A DNA stretch of 64,000 nt, taken from the NCBI RefSeq assembly GCF_007183175.1, contig NZ_AP019807.1, positions 763,501 through 827,500 of the forward strand, written 5' to 3'. Made by a program: the position numbers and the translations under genes. The notes under the pieces are model-generated. The model made no database searches. It worked only from the letters and a program-made list of their open reading frames with translations, and was not told the origin of the DNA. This stretch comes from Microbulbifer sp. GL-2. Its GTDB lineage: Bacteria > Pseudomonadota > Gammaproteobacteria > Pseudomonadales > Cellvibrionaceae. This document shows, piece by piece, positions 36,048 through 44,995 of this stretch. Within the stretch, counting starts at the first letter, position 1. Every line of letters starts with the position of its first letter.

Positions 36048-36830
36048 GTGAACGAGCTGCAGCGAGCGGAATATTTATCAGTACTTGGCGTAGCCAGCTA
36101 TGTGCCACGCTTTGTATTGCCGCTAGCTCCAGAGCCCCGCCAGGCCCAGCTGCCACCGGCGGAAGATGCCTTACCTCAGCTGCGGCAGGCCGTGGCTGCC
36201 CCGGCCAGCCCCCTGCTCCAATCGGTGGCACAGATTGTCAGTGCCCCAACCCAGCAGGGCAGGGGTGCCAGTGCCTCAGCACCGGATATCACCGTCCTCA
36301 CACGCCCGGATGAAAGCGTATCCTCTGCACAGCCCGTCTTAGTCACTCAAGTTGCACCGCCCAGGCAGGAGGTGCAGCCATTTGTCCTCAATTGTTGGCG
36401 AATTGGCGAGGAGCTTCTCGCCGTGGACAACCATGAGCCCGGCGCAGCTCTGCCGCTGGATGCCCTGTTTGGCAATATTATTCGAGCGATGAATTGGCAT
36501 CAGCTGCCGCGCCACGGAGAACGCCTTTACTGGCCCATGGCAGAAAATCGCTTTGGTCCGGCAGCGGACGCCTCAGAAGCCCGCGATACATTTTCCAGCT
36601 GGCTGGAGGCCTCCTGTGCCCGCCACCCGGTAAAGTCTATCTGGCTGATGGGCAGTGAGGCGCAGAAGTTTTGCACTCCCCTGCCCCTCAGTGACACTGT
36701 CAACAACTGGCAGGGTGTGCGTGTGCTCGCCATGCCGAGCCTGTCCCAGCTACTGCAAAAACCCGACCGCAAACGCAAGCTTTGGCAACTGCTGCGCGAA
36801 ACCTACCCAGTAGAAACGAGGGCACAATGA
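36048..36830 (+). CDS. Probable DNA polymerase III psi subunit (HolD-like)
   Basis: A 260-residue protein starting with GTG directly after the leuA stop. The N-terminus (LQRAEYLSVLGVASYVPRF) resembles E. coli HolD (LQQLGITQWSLRRP), as do CWRIG and the C-terminal PDRKRKLWQLLRETYP. A Pro/Ala-rich spacer (about 30-100) makes it much longer than E. coli HolD. The next gene, overlapping by four bases, is rimI, as in the E. coli holD-rimI operon; this synteny is the main argument. HolD links the clamp loader to SSB. The direct abutment to leuA is unusual and suggests read-through transcription. Confidence is moderate because similarity is weak. Confidence 0.6.
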   Translation: MNELQRAEYLSVLGVASYVPRFVLPLAPEPRQAQLPPAEDALPQLRQAVAAPASPLLQSVAQIVSAPTQQGRGASASAPDITVLTRPDESVSSAQPVLVTQVAPPRQEVQPFVLNCWRIGEELLAVDNHEPGAALPLDALFGNIIRAMNWHQLPRHGERLYWPMAENRFGPAADASEARDTFSSWLEASCARHPVKSIWLMGSEAQKFCTPLPLSDTVNNWQGVRVLAMPSLSQLLQKPDRKRKLWQLLRETYPVETRAQ

Positions 36831-37303
36831 CCCTGCCAGTAACTGCGAGCCTGCAGTTGCGTCTGGCTGAGGCGGCAGACTGCAGCGCGCTCGCCACTCT
36901 CGCGCGCAGTGCGCACAGCCATCCCTGGAGCGATGCTCAATACCTTCAGAGCCTGGAAAGTGGCCACCAGTGCTGGCTACTCGACAGTGAGGGAGAGGTT
37001 GTCGCTTGCTGTGTGCTCAGCCGATTGTTTGATGAGGCGGAAATTCTCGATGTGGCCGTCTCCCCCAGCTGGCGCAGGCGCGGCCTCGCTGAAAACTTGC
37101 TGAAAGGCTTGGTTACAGAACTATCCGCTGACACTCAGCGCTTACTACTTGAGGTGCGGAGCTCAAATCTCGCCGCACTCTCGCTCTACCGCAAACTGGG
37201 TTTTTCTGAGGACGGTTTGCGCAAGAATTACTATCCCGCAGAAAATGGTTGCCGCGAGGATGCTGTACTCATGAGTCTCGCCCTGGACGGTAACGGCTCG
37301 TAA
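36827..37303 (+). CDS. rimI: Ribosomal protein S18 alanine N-acetyltransferase
   Basis: A 158-residue GNAT acetyltransferase that acetylates the N-terminal alanine of S18. The start at 36827 overlaps the HolD-like stop (ATGA) and has GAGGG upstream. The acetyl-CoA loop is VSPSWRRRGLAENLLKGL; the C-terminal EVRSSNLAALSLYRKLGFSEDGLRKNYYPAENGCREDAVLM is diagnostic for RimI. The operon order matches E. coli. Confidence 0.93.
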   Translation: MTLPVTASLQLRLAEAADCSALATLARSAHSHPWSDAQYLQSLESGHQCWLLDSEGEVVACCVLSRLFDEAEILDVAVSPSWRRRGLAENLLKGLVTELSADTQRLLLEVRSSNLAALSLYRKLGFSEDGLRKNYYPAENGCREDAVLMSLALDGNGS

Positions 37304-37441
37304 AATACCCTCGGAGTATAGAACCGACCGTTTTCTCTCCGCGCCAAAAGGGCGCCTTTCAAAAAGCGGCACCTCCACCGGTTTTTAAGGCGGCTTCACT
37401 GAGGCTCCCCACTGATCCGACCGTGTATAAAGAGTTATTGA

Positions 37442-38824
37442 ATGTCGCTAACGAACAGCAGCCCATCACTTCTCGAAGGCTCGGTACCTGGCCACCTTCA
37501 GCGGCTGGCCCTTCCCATGGTATGGGGCATTCTTGCCGTAATGTCCTTCAACATTGTGGACACTTATTTTGTCTCTCAGCTGGGCAGTGCGCCGCTGGCG
37601 GCTATGAGTTTTACATTTCCAGTGGTGATGATGATCAACAGCTTTGCCATTGGCCTTGGCGCCGGCACTTCATCAGCAGTGGCGAGGGCCTACGGTGCGG
37701 GTGAAGTGCAGGATGTACGCAGGCTGGTCACCGATACTTCGGTACTAGCATTACTGGTTTCTCTGGTTATCACGCTTGTCGGCCTGCTGACAATCCGCCC
37801 GCTATTTTCTCTGCTCGGCGCAAGTCCGGAGCTGCTACCACTAATTGCCGACTATATGGTGCCCTGGTATCTGGGCACTATCTTCGTGATAGTCCCCACT
37901 ATCGCCATGTCCGCCCTGCGCGCCATAGGAAACAGCGCTCTGACCGGGCGCATTATGGTCGGTGTGGCAATATTTAATCTGATTCTCGATCCCATTCTGA
38001 TCTTTGGGTTGTTCGGCTTCCCCCGACTGGAGTTACAGGGTGCGGCAATCGCCACAGTCATCGTGCGCGCCCTGAGTTTTTGTGCAGCCCTCTACTTCCT
38101 GATACGCCGTGAACACCTGATGGCCGCTCCCCAGTGGCACCTGGGCAGCCTGGTAGAATCCTGGCGCAAGGTGCTGGCAGTTGGCCTGCCCGCAGTACTA
38201 ACCAATGTAATTATCCCCATGTCGGGTGGCGTTGTGGTGGCACTGGTTGCGGTGCACGGTGACGATGCCGTAGCCGGCCTCGGTGTAGCCCTGCGCATTG
38301 AGCCGGTGGCCTTGATTGTTTTCTACGCACTTTCGGCGGTGGTTGGGCCTTTTATGGGACAGAACGCCGGCGCCGGAAAAATTAACCGACTGCGGGAAAC
38401 TGTTAGTGTGCTGGCACGTTTCTGCCTGATACTGGGCGGGGGCCTGGCAGTATTACTGTACTTCACCGGTGAGCCCATCGCCCGTCTGTTCAGCGAGTCG
38501 CCGGAGGTTATCGCCGTGGCTGTCGCCTACCTCAGTCTGGTACCGTTTAGCTATGCAGGCTACGGCTTTGTGATGTCTGCCAACGCCGCATTTAATGGCC
38601 TCGGGCGCCCCTTACCCGCCACCATGATTTCCTTCTTACGGGTACTCGGTGTCTACCTACCGATGGCTTGGCTGGGCAATCATCTGTGGGGCATGACCGG
38701 GCTGTTCATCGCCACCGCCGCCTCCAACCTGTTGCTGGGCGCTCTTTCCTGGTGGTGGCTGCGCCACGATACTCGGCAGCGCACCATCGAAGTGACCACC
38801 CCCGAGCAAGTTCCCGCCAGCTGA
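37442..38824 (+). CDS. MATE-family multidrug/sodium efflux transporter
   Basis: A 460-residue integral membrane protein with about 12 helices in two pseudo-symmetric halves. The start of each half is recognisable: PMVWGILAVMSFNIVDTYFVSQLG and LAVGLPAVLTNVIIPMSGG. MATE pumps export cationic drugs by sodium or proton antiport. Length and hydropathy are normal and no frame break is seen. The ribosome site is weak. It follows rimI after 138 bp and is probably separate. Confidence 0.92.
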   Translation: MSLTNSSPSLLEGSVPGHLQRLALPMVWGILAVMSFNIVDTYFVSQLGSAPLAAMSFTFPVVMMINSFAIGLGAGTSSAVARAYGAGEVQDVRRLVTDTSVLALLVSLVITLVGLLTIRPLFSLLGASPELLPLIADYMVPWYLGTIFVIVPTIAMSALRAIGNSALTGRIMVGVAIFNLILDPILIFGLFGFPRLELQGAAIATVIVRALSFCAALYFLIRREHLMAAPQWHLGSLVESWRKVLAVGLPAVLTNVIIPMSGGVVVALVAVHGDDAVAGLGVALRIEPVALIVFYALSAVVGPFMGQNAGAGKINRLRETVSVLARFCLILGGGLAVLLYFTGEPIARLFSESPEVIAVAVAYLSLVPFSYAGYGFVMSANAAFNGLGRPLPATMISFLRVLGVYLPMAWLGNHLWGMTGLFIATAASNLLLGALSWWWLRHDTRQRTIEVTTPEQVPAS

Positions 38825-38830
38825 ATAGCG

Positions 38831-38850
38831 GCCCCGGTTTATACCGGGGC
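38831..38850 (+). terminator. Hairpin after the MATE gene
   Basis: GCCCCGGT/ACCGGGGC with loop TTAT, seven bases after the stop, without a T run. It could be a weak or Rho-assisted terminator. Confidence 0.45.
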
Positions 38851-39056
38851 CCGGCGCTTCCGCCGCCCTCGAATAGAAAACTACTTCTCAAAATTCTCCA
38901 CCAAGAATTGAATGTCCGCCATCCCATGCCGCGTGCACATTACTTCCCCTTTTTATCAATAAATTCAGGTGGCCCCGGTATGGCCGACTGTAAATACAAA
39001 TACCCAGCAAATGGGTGAGGGCGAACCGGCCAACTTCCACTCATGGACGGTATCTT

Positions 39057-40376
39057 ATGAACGCAAAAAGACTTAAAAATATATGTAAAAAACTACTGCC
39101 CCCAACTCTCGTGTTAGCCCTGCTCCCTTCAAGCATGATGGCTTGTGCAGAAAGCAATTCGGAGATGGTTACTCCTCTTCTGGAAAGCTCCAAACAAAGC
39201 ATTACAAAGAGCACTCCCTGGGTCCTGAATACCAATGATCAGCGCGCGCCCTATATTTTTGAAAATAACAGCAATCAAAGGGTATTGGTGAATGTACAAA
39301 GTATTGAGTCGGTAACTGTTAATGGCAAAGAATACACACGAGTATCTGCAACCGGTATCCCCGACTACGATATTGAGATTACCGAAAACCTATACGAGTG
39401 GCTGCTCAGCCGCCCCAAAGCCGCCACCGATTTTATAGATGGCAGCCCTAGTGCCGGGGTTGGCGATACCGTGATCTTCGGCCAGGATATCGGCTACCGC
39501 AGCAATTCCTCCTGTGGCGCAGATGCTGGTTACGGTTTTTGGCCACCCGGTCCTGTCTGCCCTGAAAATATTGCCCATGAAGGGCATTTTCCCGAAGCAC
39601 CAGAGAAGTCTAATGAAAGCTGCGAATCCGGACTCGGGGCTCAAGGATACTGGGTCAACGGCACCTCCATTTACCAGTGGAGCGACGGCCAGACTGTACA
39701 AAGAAATTGGCATACTCTGGCCCCACTAGCAGAAGTTTACGATGTGGATATTTGTGGCGGACATGCGGCCCGCGGTGACTACCACCACCATTTTTATAGT
39801 GACTGCCTGGCAGAGCTGGTGGGCGATATGGGGGATAATCATTCGCCTATCTACGGTTTTACCGCCGATGGTTATGCCATTTACGGCCCCTGGCAAGCAG
39901 ATGGCATATTGGCAAAAAGCAGTTGGGTCACCCGTGACTACGACGATCCCAGCTCGGTGAGTGGCTGTGGCTCTGTCGGTGAGCGGAACTGTTTACTGGT
40001 CGATGAATACGACCTGGCAAAAGGCTTTGAAATACTGCGTAATCCAGGTCCCAGTACCAGTGATACTTTTACCTCCCTGTCCGGTAATACCTTCATCACT
40101 TCTTCTGGGTTTTTCTACGAGGACTATTATTGGAATCCGGACCTGACCGCTCAGGGCGGTGCTTACCTGGACCAGTACAACGGACATAGTGACAGCGAGC
40201 GCGGCTACCACTACCACCTAACCGTGTCCTTAAATGACGATGCACAATTAACTCCCACCTTTCCCTATACATTCGGTCCACGCTTTTTCGGTAAGTTAGA
40301 TGACCAGACCGTAGTAAATGTCTGTTCCGATGAGGTTGGTGGCGGATTACCGCCGGGGCCACCGCCACGCCCCTGA
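39057..40376 (+). CDS. Exported YHYH-domain protein (copy 1)
   Basis: A 439-residue secreted protein. The start at 39057 gives a proper signal peptide ending near SMMACAES, possibly a lipoprotein. The YHYH domain has its signature histidine clusters GDYHHHFYSDC and ERGYHYHLTV. Conserved blocks are GQDIGYRSNSSCGA, GFWPPGPVCPENI, QGYWVNGTSIYQWSDGQ and FFYEDYYWNPDLTAQGG, with at least eight Cys. Function of YHYH proteins is unknown; the histidine clusters suggest metal binding. It is a close paralogue of 40694-42025, and a two-component system follows the pair. Confidence 0.88.
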   Translation: MNAKRLKNICKKLLPPTLVLALLPSSMMACAESNSEMVTPLLESSKQSITKSTPWVLNTNDQRAPYIFENNSNQRVLVNVQSIESVTVNGKEYTRVSATGIPDYDIEITENLYEWLLSRPKAATDFIDGSPSAGVGDTVIFGQDIGYRSNSSCGADAGYGFWPPGPVCPENIAHEGHFPEAPEKSNESCESGLGAQGYWVNGTSIYQWSDGQTVQRNWHTLAPLAEVYDVDICGGHAARGDYHHHFYSDCLAELVGDMGDNHSPIYGFTADGYAIYGPWQADGILAKSSWVTRDYDDPSSVSGCGSVGERNCLLVDEYDLAKGFEILRNPGPSTSDTFTSLSGNTFITSSGFFYEDYYWNPDLTAQGGAYLDQYNGHSDSERGYHYHLTVSLNDDAQLTPTFPYTFGPRFFGKLDDQTVVNVCSDEVGGGLPPGPPPRP

Positions 40377-40693
40377 ACCCACTCGGTAAGTCCAACCCAC
40401 CACCCTGGCTATGCGGTGGGTCTCTGGCCGTATGAGCCAGCGGTCATTCCTGTAGAGTTTTTTACCACAGTGCACCAGCAAAGCCATCGGGAAAAATCAA
40501 TGCAGTGGCCAGACACAGGGGGAATGGAAAGCTTTTTCAGCTGGACCCATTGCGACAGAGCCCCTGCTTAAAATCGTTTCACTCCACAATTCTGGTGTTG
40601 GCCCAAGCCTAAAAATGGAAATTTAATGTCCATATTTAATCCACTTTTCTGGAGTAGCTTGAAAGTGCCAGTCCTTTAATACCCCGGTGAATT
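40377..40693. other. Intergenic region between the two YHYH genes
   Basis: About 317 bp. It holds an inverted repeat ACCCACC...GGTGGGT (40394-40421) that could be a terminator hairpin without T run. Nothing else is recognised. Confidence 0.4.
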
Positions 40694-42025
40694 ATGAAAA
40701 TAAAAGAATTGTTCAACCGCGATGGGCACTCCCTTCTATCCTATGCCCTCGCCCTCACACTGCTAACCGGCGTCCTGCAGGGTTGTGGAGGTGGAGGAAG
40801 CTCTTCCAGCGCTACGGACACCAACAGTGACGAAAGTAGCAGTGATACTGGTGACGACGGCGATTCTGGGGGTGACGGCTCTGAGGAAACTGGGGCCTGG
40901 ATCGTAAATACCACCGGTGAGCGCGCTCCATATATCTATGAAGAAGATAGTAATGAGCAGGTCCTGGTCAACGTACAAAGCGTCGAATCGATAACAGTGG
41001 GTGGCAGGGACTATATGCGAGTGACCGCTACCGGCATCCCTGGCTACGAAATTATCATTACGGATAACATTCTTAATGCACTCCTTAGCCGCCCCAAAGT
41101 CAGCAGTGACTTTCTCAGTGGCAGCCCCACAGTTCAGGCCGGGGATATGATCAGTTTTGGCCAGGACATCGGCTACCGTAGCAACTCCTCTTGCGGCGCC
41201 GAAGCCGGCTTTGGCTTCTGGCCGCCAGGCCCTGTATGCCCGGAAAATATCTCTCATCAAGGCGACATCCCCAAATCCCCGGAGGCCGCCACCGAGGACT
41301 GTGAAACTGGCCTCGGCGTCCAGGGCTACTGGGTAAATGGTACTTCCATTTACCAATGGAGCGACGGCCAGTCTGTCAACAATACCTGGCACACCCTCGC
41401 GCCCTTTGCAGAGATCTACGACGTAGATGTCTGTGGTGGCCACGCCGCCAATGGCGATTACCACCACCACTTTTACAGCAATTGTCTGGCGGACCTGGTG
41501 GGCGACGAAGCCGACAGTCACTCGCCCATTTATGGTTACACCGCCGATGGCTATGCCATTCACGGTCCCTGGGAAGACGATGGCCAGCTGGCCCTGAGCA
41601 GTTGGGCGGTGCGCGACTACAACGATCCCAATTCGGAAACCGGCTGCAGCGCGGCAGGTGAGCGAAGCTGCCTATTGGTAGATGAATACGATATCAGCCA
41701 GGGTACACAGACCACCAATAATACCGGCCCTTCCACCAGCGGCAGCTATACCTCACTATCGAGAAATGAGTTCGACACCATTCCCGGTTTCTTTTACGAA
41801 GACTACTATTGGGATCCGGAGCTAACTGCACAGGGTGGAGCCTACCTGGATCAATACAACGGCCACAGCGATAACGAGCGGGGCTATCACTACCACCTGA
41901 CCGTTACACTCAGTGATGACGCCAAATTAGTGCCCGCATTCCCCTTTACCTTCGGACCACGCTTTTACGGAAAACTGGACGACCAAACTATTGTGAGTCG
42001 GTGCTCCACTTCTATTGGCCGCTAA
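40694..42025 (+). CDS. YHYH-domain lipoprotein (copy 2)
   Basis: A 443-residue paralogue of the preceding YHYH protein, clearly a lipoprotein: signal LLTGVLQGC, followed by a Gly/Ser/Asp-rich tether of about 35 residues. The same blocks recur nearly unchanged, including GQDIGYRSNSSCGAEAGFGFWPPGPVCPENI and both histidine clusters (NGDYHHHFYSNC, ERGYHYHLTV). Copy 1 lacks this tether, so the two may sit at different places in the envelope. It ends 30 bp before the next small gene and probably shares its transcript. Confidence 0.9.
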   Translation: MKIKELFNRDGHSLLSYALALTLLTGVLQGCGGGGSSSSATDTNSDESSSDTGDDGDSGGDGSEETGAWIVNTTGERAPYIYEEDSNEQVLVNVQSVESITVGGRDYMRVTATGIPGYEIIITDNILNALLSRPKVSSDFLSGSPTVQAGDMISFGQDIGYRSNSSCGAEAGFGFWPPGPVCPENISHQGDIPKSPEAATEDCETGLGVQGYWVNGTSIYQWSDGQSVNNTWHTLAPFAEIYDVDVCGGHAANGDYHHHFYSNCLADLVGDEADSHSPIYGYTADGYAIHGPWEDDGQLALSSWAVRDYNDPNSETGCSAAGERSCLLVDEYDISQGTQTTNNTGPSTSGSYTSLSRNEFDTIPGFFYEDYYWDPELTAQGGAYLDQYNGHSDNERGYHYHLTVTLSDDAKLVPAFPFTFGPRFYGKLDDQTIVSRCSTSIGR

Positions 42026-42055
42026 CCTAAATCCTGGATCGGGAGCGAGCAGTTG

Positions 42056-42613
42056 ATGAAAATACACAATTATTTAATCGTCGGGGCCCTGCTCTGGACC
42101 GTAGCTGGCACCCCCACTTTAGCCGCTCAACCCAACCCTCATACAGAGCACAGTGGCGACCGGCACCCAGTGGTGGAAATACCGATGTACACTGCAGCGC
42201 CGAGAATTGAGTTGGATATCAGCCGGGATACAATGTCCGGATTCAATTTACACATTAACTACGACCGCTTTGAGCTGGAATCACCACGATATGCCAATGA
42301 TGTGCCGCAACAATTTCTTGAGGGACATGCACACCTTTATATCAATGGTAAAAAGGTTCAACGCCTCTATGCTGCGGATATGCATTTACCGGAAAAACTA
42401 TTGCAGCCTGGCTTTAACCAAATCACCGTTACCCTGAATGCCCACGATCACAGTACCTGGAGCCGAGGCGGTAAGCGGATACTGGCAACCCTGTTTATTC
42501 AGCGCGACCGGAAGAATTTTATCCTGCATCGTTTTTCCACCTCCCCGATTTCCACTGGGAAGCACAATGAAAATCCGGCGCAGGCATTTGGGGTGGTCGG
42601 CACCGGTAATTGA
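42056..42613 (+). CDS. Secreted protein with GHAHLYINGKK motif, unknown function
   Basis: A 185-residue exported protein (signal peptide to about residue 24, ...PTLAAQ). The core has EGHAHLYINGKKVQRLYAADMHL and the later VTLNAHDHSTWSRGGKRI, a pattern of paired His and a short beta-strand linker that I associate with small periplasmic beta-sandwich proteins. A metal role is possible from the His content (also EHSGDRHPVVEI). It sits between the YHYH pair and the sensor kinase on the same strand. I do not recognise a named family. Confidence 0.7.
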   Translation: MKIHNYLIVGALLWTVAGTPTLAAQPNPHTEHSGDRHPVVEIPMYTAAPRIELDISRDTMSGFNLHINYDRFELESPRYANDVPQQFLEGHAHLYINGKKVQRLYAADMHLPEKLLQPGFNQITVTLNAHDHSTWSRGGKRILATLFIQRDRKNFILHRFSTSPISTGKHNENPAQAFGVVGTGN

Positions 42614-42793
42614 GCCTTCACTCATCACTGGAAAATTTTTACTTACCCAAGTGGAGCAGGGGCAAGAAAATTGCTCCTGTGTTAACTGTAAGTGTACGCT
42701 TGTGTCACTCATAACCAGTACAGGTAAGGCCTTGGATAGGCGGAACAGGAGTGTCTGCTGCACTTATAGCTTTTAAGAAGAACCCAAAACGAT

Positions 42794-44254
42794 ATGTCCT
42801 TAAATATTCGTTACAAGCTCAGCCTGGCATTTTTGCTCACCACTGCAATTACCGTAGGTGGCATGTTTGTATTTTTCCAATGGAGCTTTAGCCACGGCTT
42901 TCTCGCCTATATGCGCGCACAGGAACTGCGCGATGTGGAGGACCTAGCCCAGGCACTCGAAGACTTTTATGTGCACAAAGGAAGCTGGCAGTCCCTGGAA
43001 GGCAATAGCCATGAGTGGCTGAATCTGCACAGGCAAACTATCTTGCGTCAACTTGGACAACTGCCACCACCACCGCCCCCCGGCAGACCGGGCAGACCTC
43101 CCAGGGGTATGGGTGCTGATGTCGACAGGCCCGGTATGCTCCCCCCCTCTGGTGACCGGCTCGGGCCTCGCCTGAGCCTGCTGGACAATGAAAAGCGACT
43201 GGTAATCGGTCGCCCAGCATCGGCGGATAAACTGCTCTACCAGCCTATTCTGGTGGAAGGTAAAACGATGGGCTATCTCACAATCAATCCCCCCGCTTCC
43301 CTGTCCAACAATTATGAACAGGGATTTATCCAACAACAGTCACGTACTTTTGCGCTGATCTCCATTGTCACCTTTGTCCTCGCCCTGGGTATTGCTCTCC
43401 CCCTGGCATGGCAACTGGTACGCCCTATCCGCCGCCTTGCCGAGGCTACCCACCGTCTCACTTCCGGCGATTACAGAAGCCGTATTGATATTGAGCGTAG
43501 CGATGAGCTGGGACAGTTGAGTGCTGATTTCAATAGGCTGGCAGCGACCCTGGAAGCCAATGAACACGCGCGAAGCCGCTGGATGGCAGATATATCCCAC
43601 GAGTTGCGTACTCCATTAGCAGTGTTGAAAGGGCAGATTGAGGCATTGCAGGATGGCGTGCGCACTGCATCACCAAAAAACCTCGATATCCTGCACGATA
43701 AAATTCACCAGCTGAATCGCTTGATCAATGACCTCTACGAACTATCCCTATCCGATGTAGGAACCCTGAGATACAGCAAAGCCGAAATCCCCCTGGGCCC
43801 GCTGCTTAATAATGCGGTCAATGATTTCCTCAGTGCCTTTGAGCAAAAAAATATTGCACTGGTACTGACCAATAAACTTGCGGCAGACAATCTGATTTAT
43901 GCAGACGAAGCACGCCTGCAGCAACTGTTTGGCAACCTCCTAACCAACAGCCTGCGCTATACCGATAGTGGTGGCCAACTGCGAATTTCCGCCCGCACGG
44001 AAGAGCAAACCATTATTATAACTTTTGAAGATTCTGTCCCAGGGGTCACCAGCGGAGATATCCCCCATCTGTTCGACCGTCTGTACCGCACCGACAGCTC
44101 TCGCAGCCGCGAGACCGGTGGCGCTGGCCTGGGACTGTCTATCTGTCAAAATATTGTCAAAGCTCACGAGGGTAGTATATCGGCCACCTCATCACCCCTG
44201 GGTGGCCTGAAAATCAGTATTTTTCTCCCCCTTACTCAGCGGATCAAATGGTAA
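42794..44254 (+). CDS. Sensor histidine kinase (BaeS-like)
   Basis: A 486-residue membrane kinase with two N-terminal helices (about 8-30 and 185-210) flanking a periplasmic sensor region of about 150 residues that contains a Pro/Gly/Arg-rich insert. A HAMP domain follows (RPIRRLAEATHRLTSGDYRSRIDI). The phosphoacceptor His is in DISHELRTPLAVLKGQIEAL, and the ATPase N, G1 and G2 boxes (NLLTNSLRYT, FEDSVPGV, GGAGLGLSICQNIV) follow. The G1 box is Asp-Ser-Val-Pro-Gly, a mild variant. The response-regulator gene overlaps it. The ligand is unknown; genes upstream suggest an envelope or metal signal. Confidence 0.92.
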   Translation: MSLNIRYKLSLAFLLTTAITVGGMFVFFQWSFSHGFLAYMRAQELRDVEDLAQALEDFYVHKGSWQSLEGNSHEWLNLHRQTILRQLGQLPPPPPPGRPGRPPRGMGADVDRPGMLPPSGDRLGPRLSLLDNEKRLVIGRPASADKLLYQPILVEGKTMGYLTINPPASLSNNYEQGFIQQQSRTFALISIVTFVLALGIALPLAWQLVRPIRRLAEATHRLTSGDYRSRIDIERSDELGQLSADFNRLAATLEANEHARSRWMADISHELRTPLAVLKGQIEALQDGVRTASPKNLDILHDKIHQLNRLINDLYELSLSDVGTLRYSKAEIPLGPLLNNAVNDFLSAFEQKNIALVLTNKLAADNLIYADEARLQQLFGNLLTNSLRYTDSGGQLRISARTEEQTIIITFEDSVPGVTSGDIPHLFDRLYRTDSSRSRETGGAGLGLSICQNIVKAHEGSISATSSPLGGLKISIFLPLTQRIKW

Positions 44255-44931
44255 AAATAATGACCGCAAAAATTCTCATTGTTGAAGATGAAACCGAACT
44301 GGCCAACTTGTTACTGGATTATCTACACGCCGCCGAATACCAGGCCAATATTCTTTCTGATGGCAATCAGGTGATCCCCTATGTCGATTCCCAGACACCA
44401 GATTTAATTTTGCTGGACCTAATGTTGCCCGGTAAAGGTGGGCTGGAAATCTGCAAGGAAATCCGCCTTAACAGCAGCGTACCCATTATTATGATGACCG
44501 CCAGAATCGAGGAAGCAGATCGCCTGCGCGGATTGGAAATTGGTGCCGACGATTACGTCTGCAAGCCCTACAGCCCCAGAGAGCTGGTGGCACGGGTCAA
44601 GGCGGTACTGCGCCGTACCTGCGCCACACAACAACAAGGACAGGATAATATCCAGCTGGAGCCCAAAACTGGACAATTGCGTATTGCTGGACGCGACGTT
44701 AGTTTGACCGCTCTGGAGTTTCACCTATTTGAGCTGCTCTACAGCGAGCCCGGCCGTATATTTTCCCGCGAGCAGATCATGGATCGGATTTACTCGGATT
44801 ACCGGGTAATCAGTGACCGCACGATCGACAGCCACATTAAAAAAGTGCGTAAGAAAATTACCGCAGTACTGCCGGATAAGGAGCTTATCCACTCAGTGTA
44901 TGGGGCAGGATATAAATTTGAGGTGCAGTAA
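44248..44931 (+). CDS. OmpR/BaeR-family response regulator
   Basis: A 227-residue two-domain regulator. Its receiver domain has the acidic pair EDE, the phosphoacceptor Asp in PDLILLDLMLPGKGGLE, and the Thr/Lys switch residues (MMTARIEE, DDYVCKPYSPREL). A winged-helix OmpR-type output domain follows (LTALEFHLFELLYSEPGRIFSREQIMDRIYSDYRVISDRTIDSHIKKVR). The ATG at 44248 overlaps the end of the kinase gene by seven bases; an in-frame ATG at 44260 is the alternative. Kinase and regulator form one operon. Confidence 0.93.
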   Translation: MVKIMTAKILIVEDETELANLLLDYLHAAEYQANILSDGNQVIPYVDSQTPDLILLDLMLPGKGGLEICKEIRLNSSVPIIMMTARIEEADRLRGLEIGADDYVCKPYSPRELVARVKAVLRRTCATQQQGQDNIQLEPKTGQLRIAGRDVSLTALEFHLFELLYSEPGRIFSREQIMDRIYSDYRVISDRTIDSHIKKVRKKITAVLPDKELIHSVYGAGYKFEVQ

Positions 44932-44966
44932 ATAAACACTTATTGAAAAATAACTGGGGTAGTACT

Positions 44967-44989
44967 GGCTGGGGGCCATGCCCCCAGCC
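44967..44989. terminator. Hairpin between convergent genes
   Basis: Perfect ten-pair GGCTGGGGGC/GCCCCCAGCC around a CAT loop, lying between the response-regulator stop and the stop of the converging peptidase gene. No T run. Confidence 0.55.
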
Positions 44990-44995
44990 GAAAAG

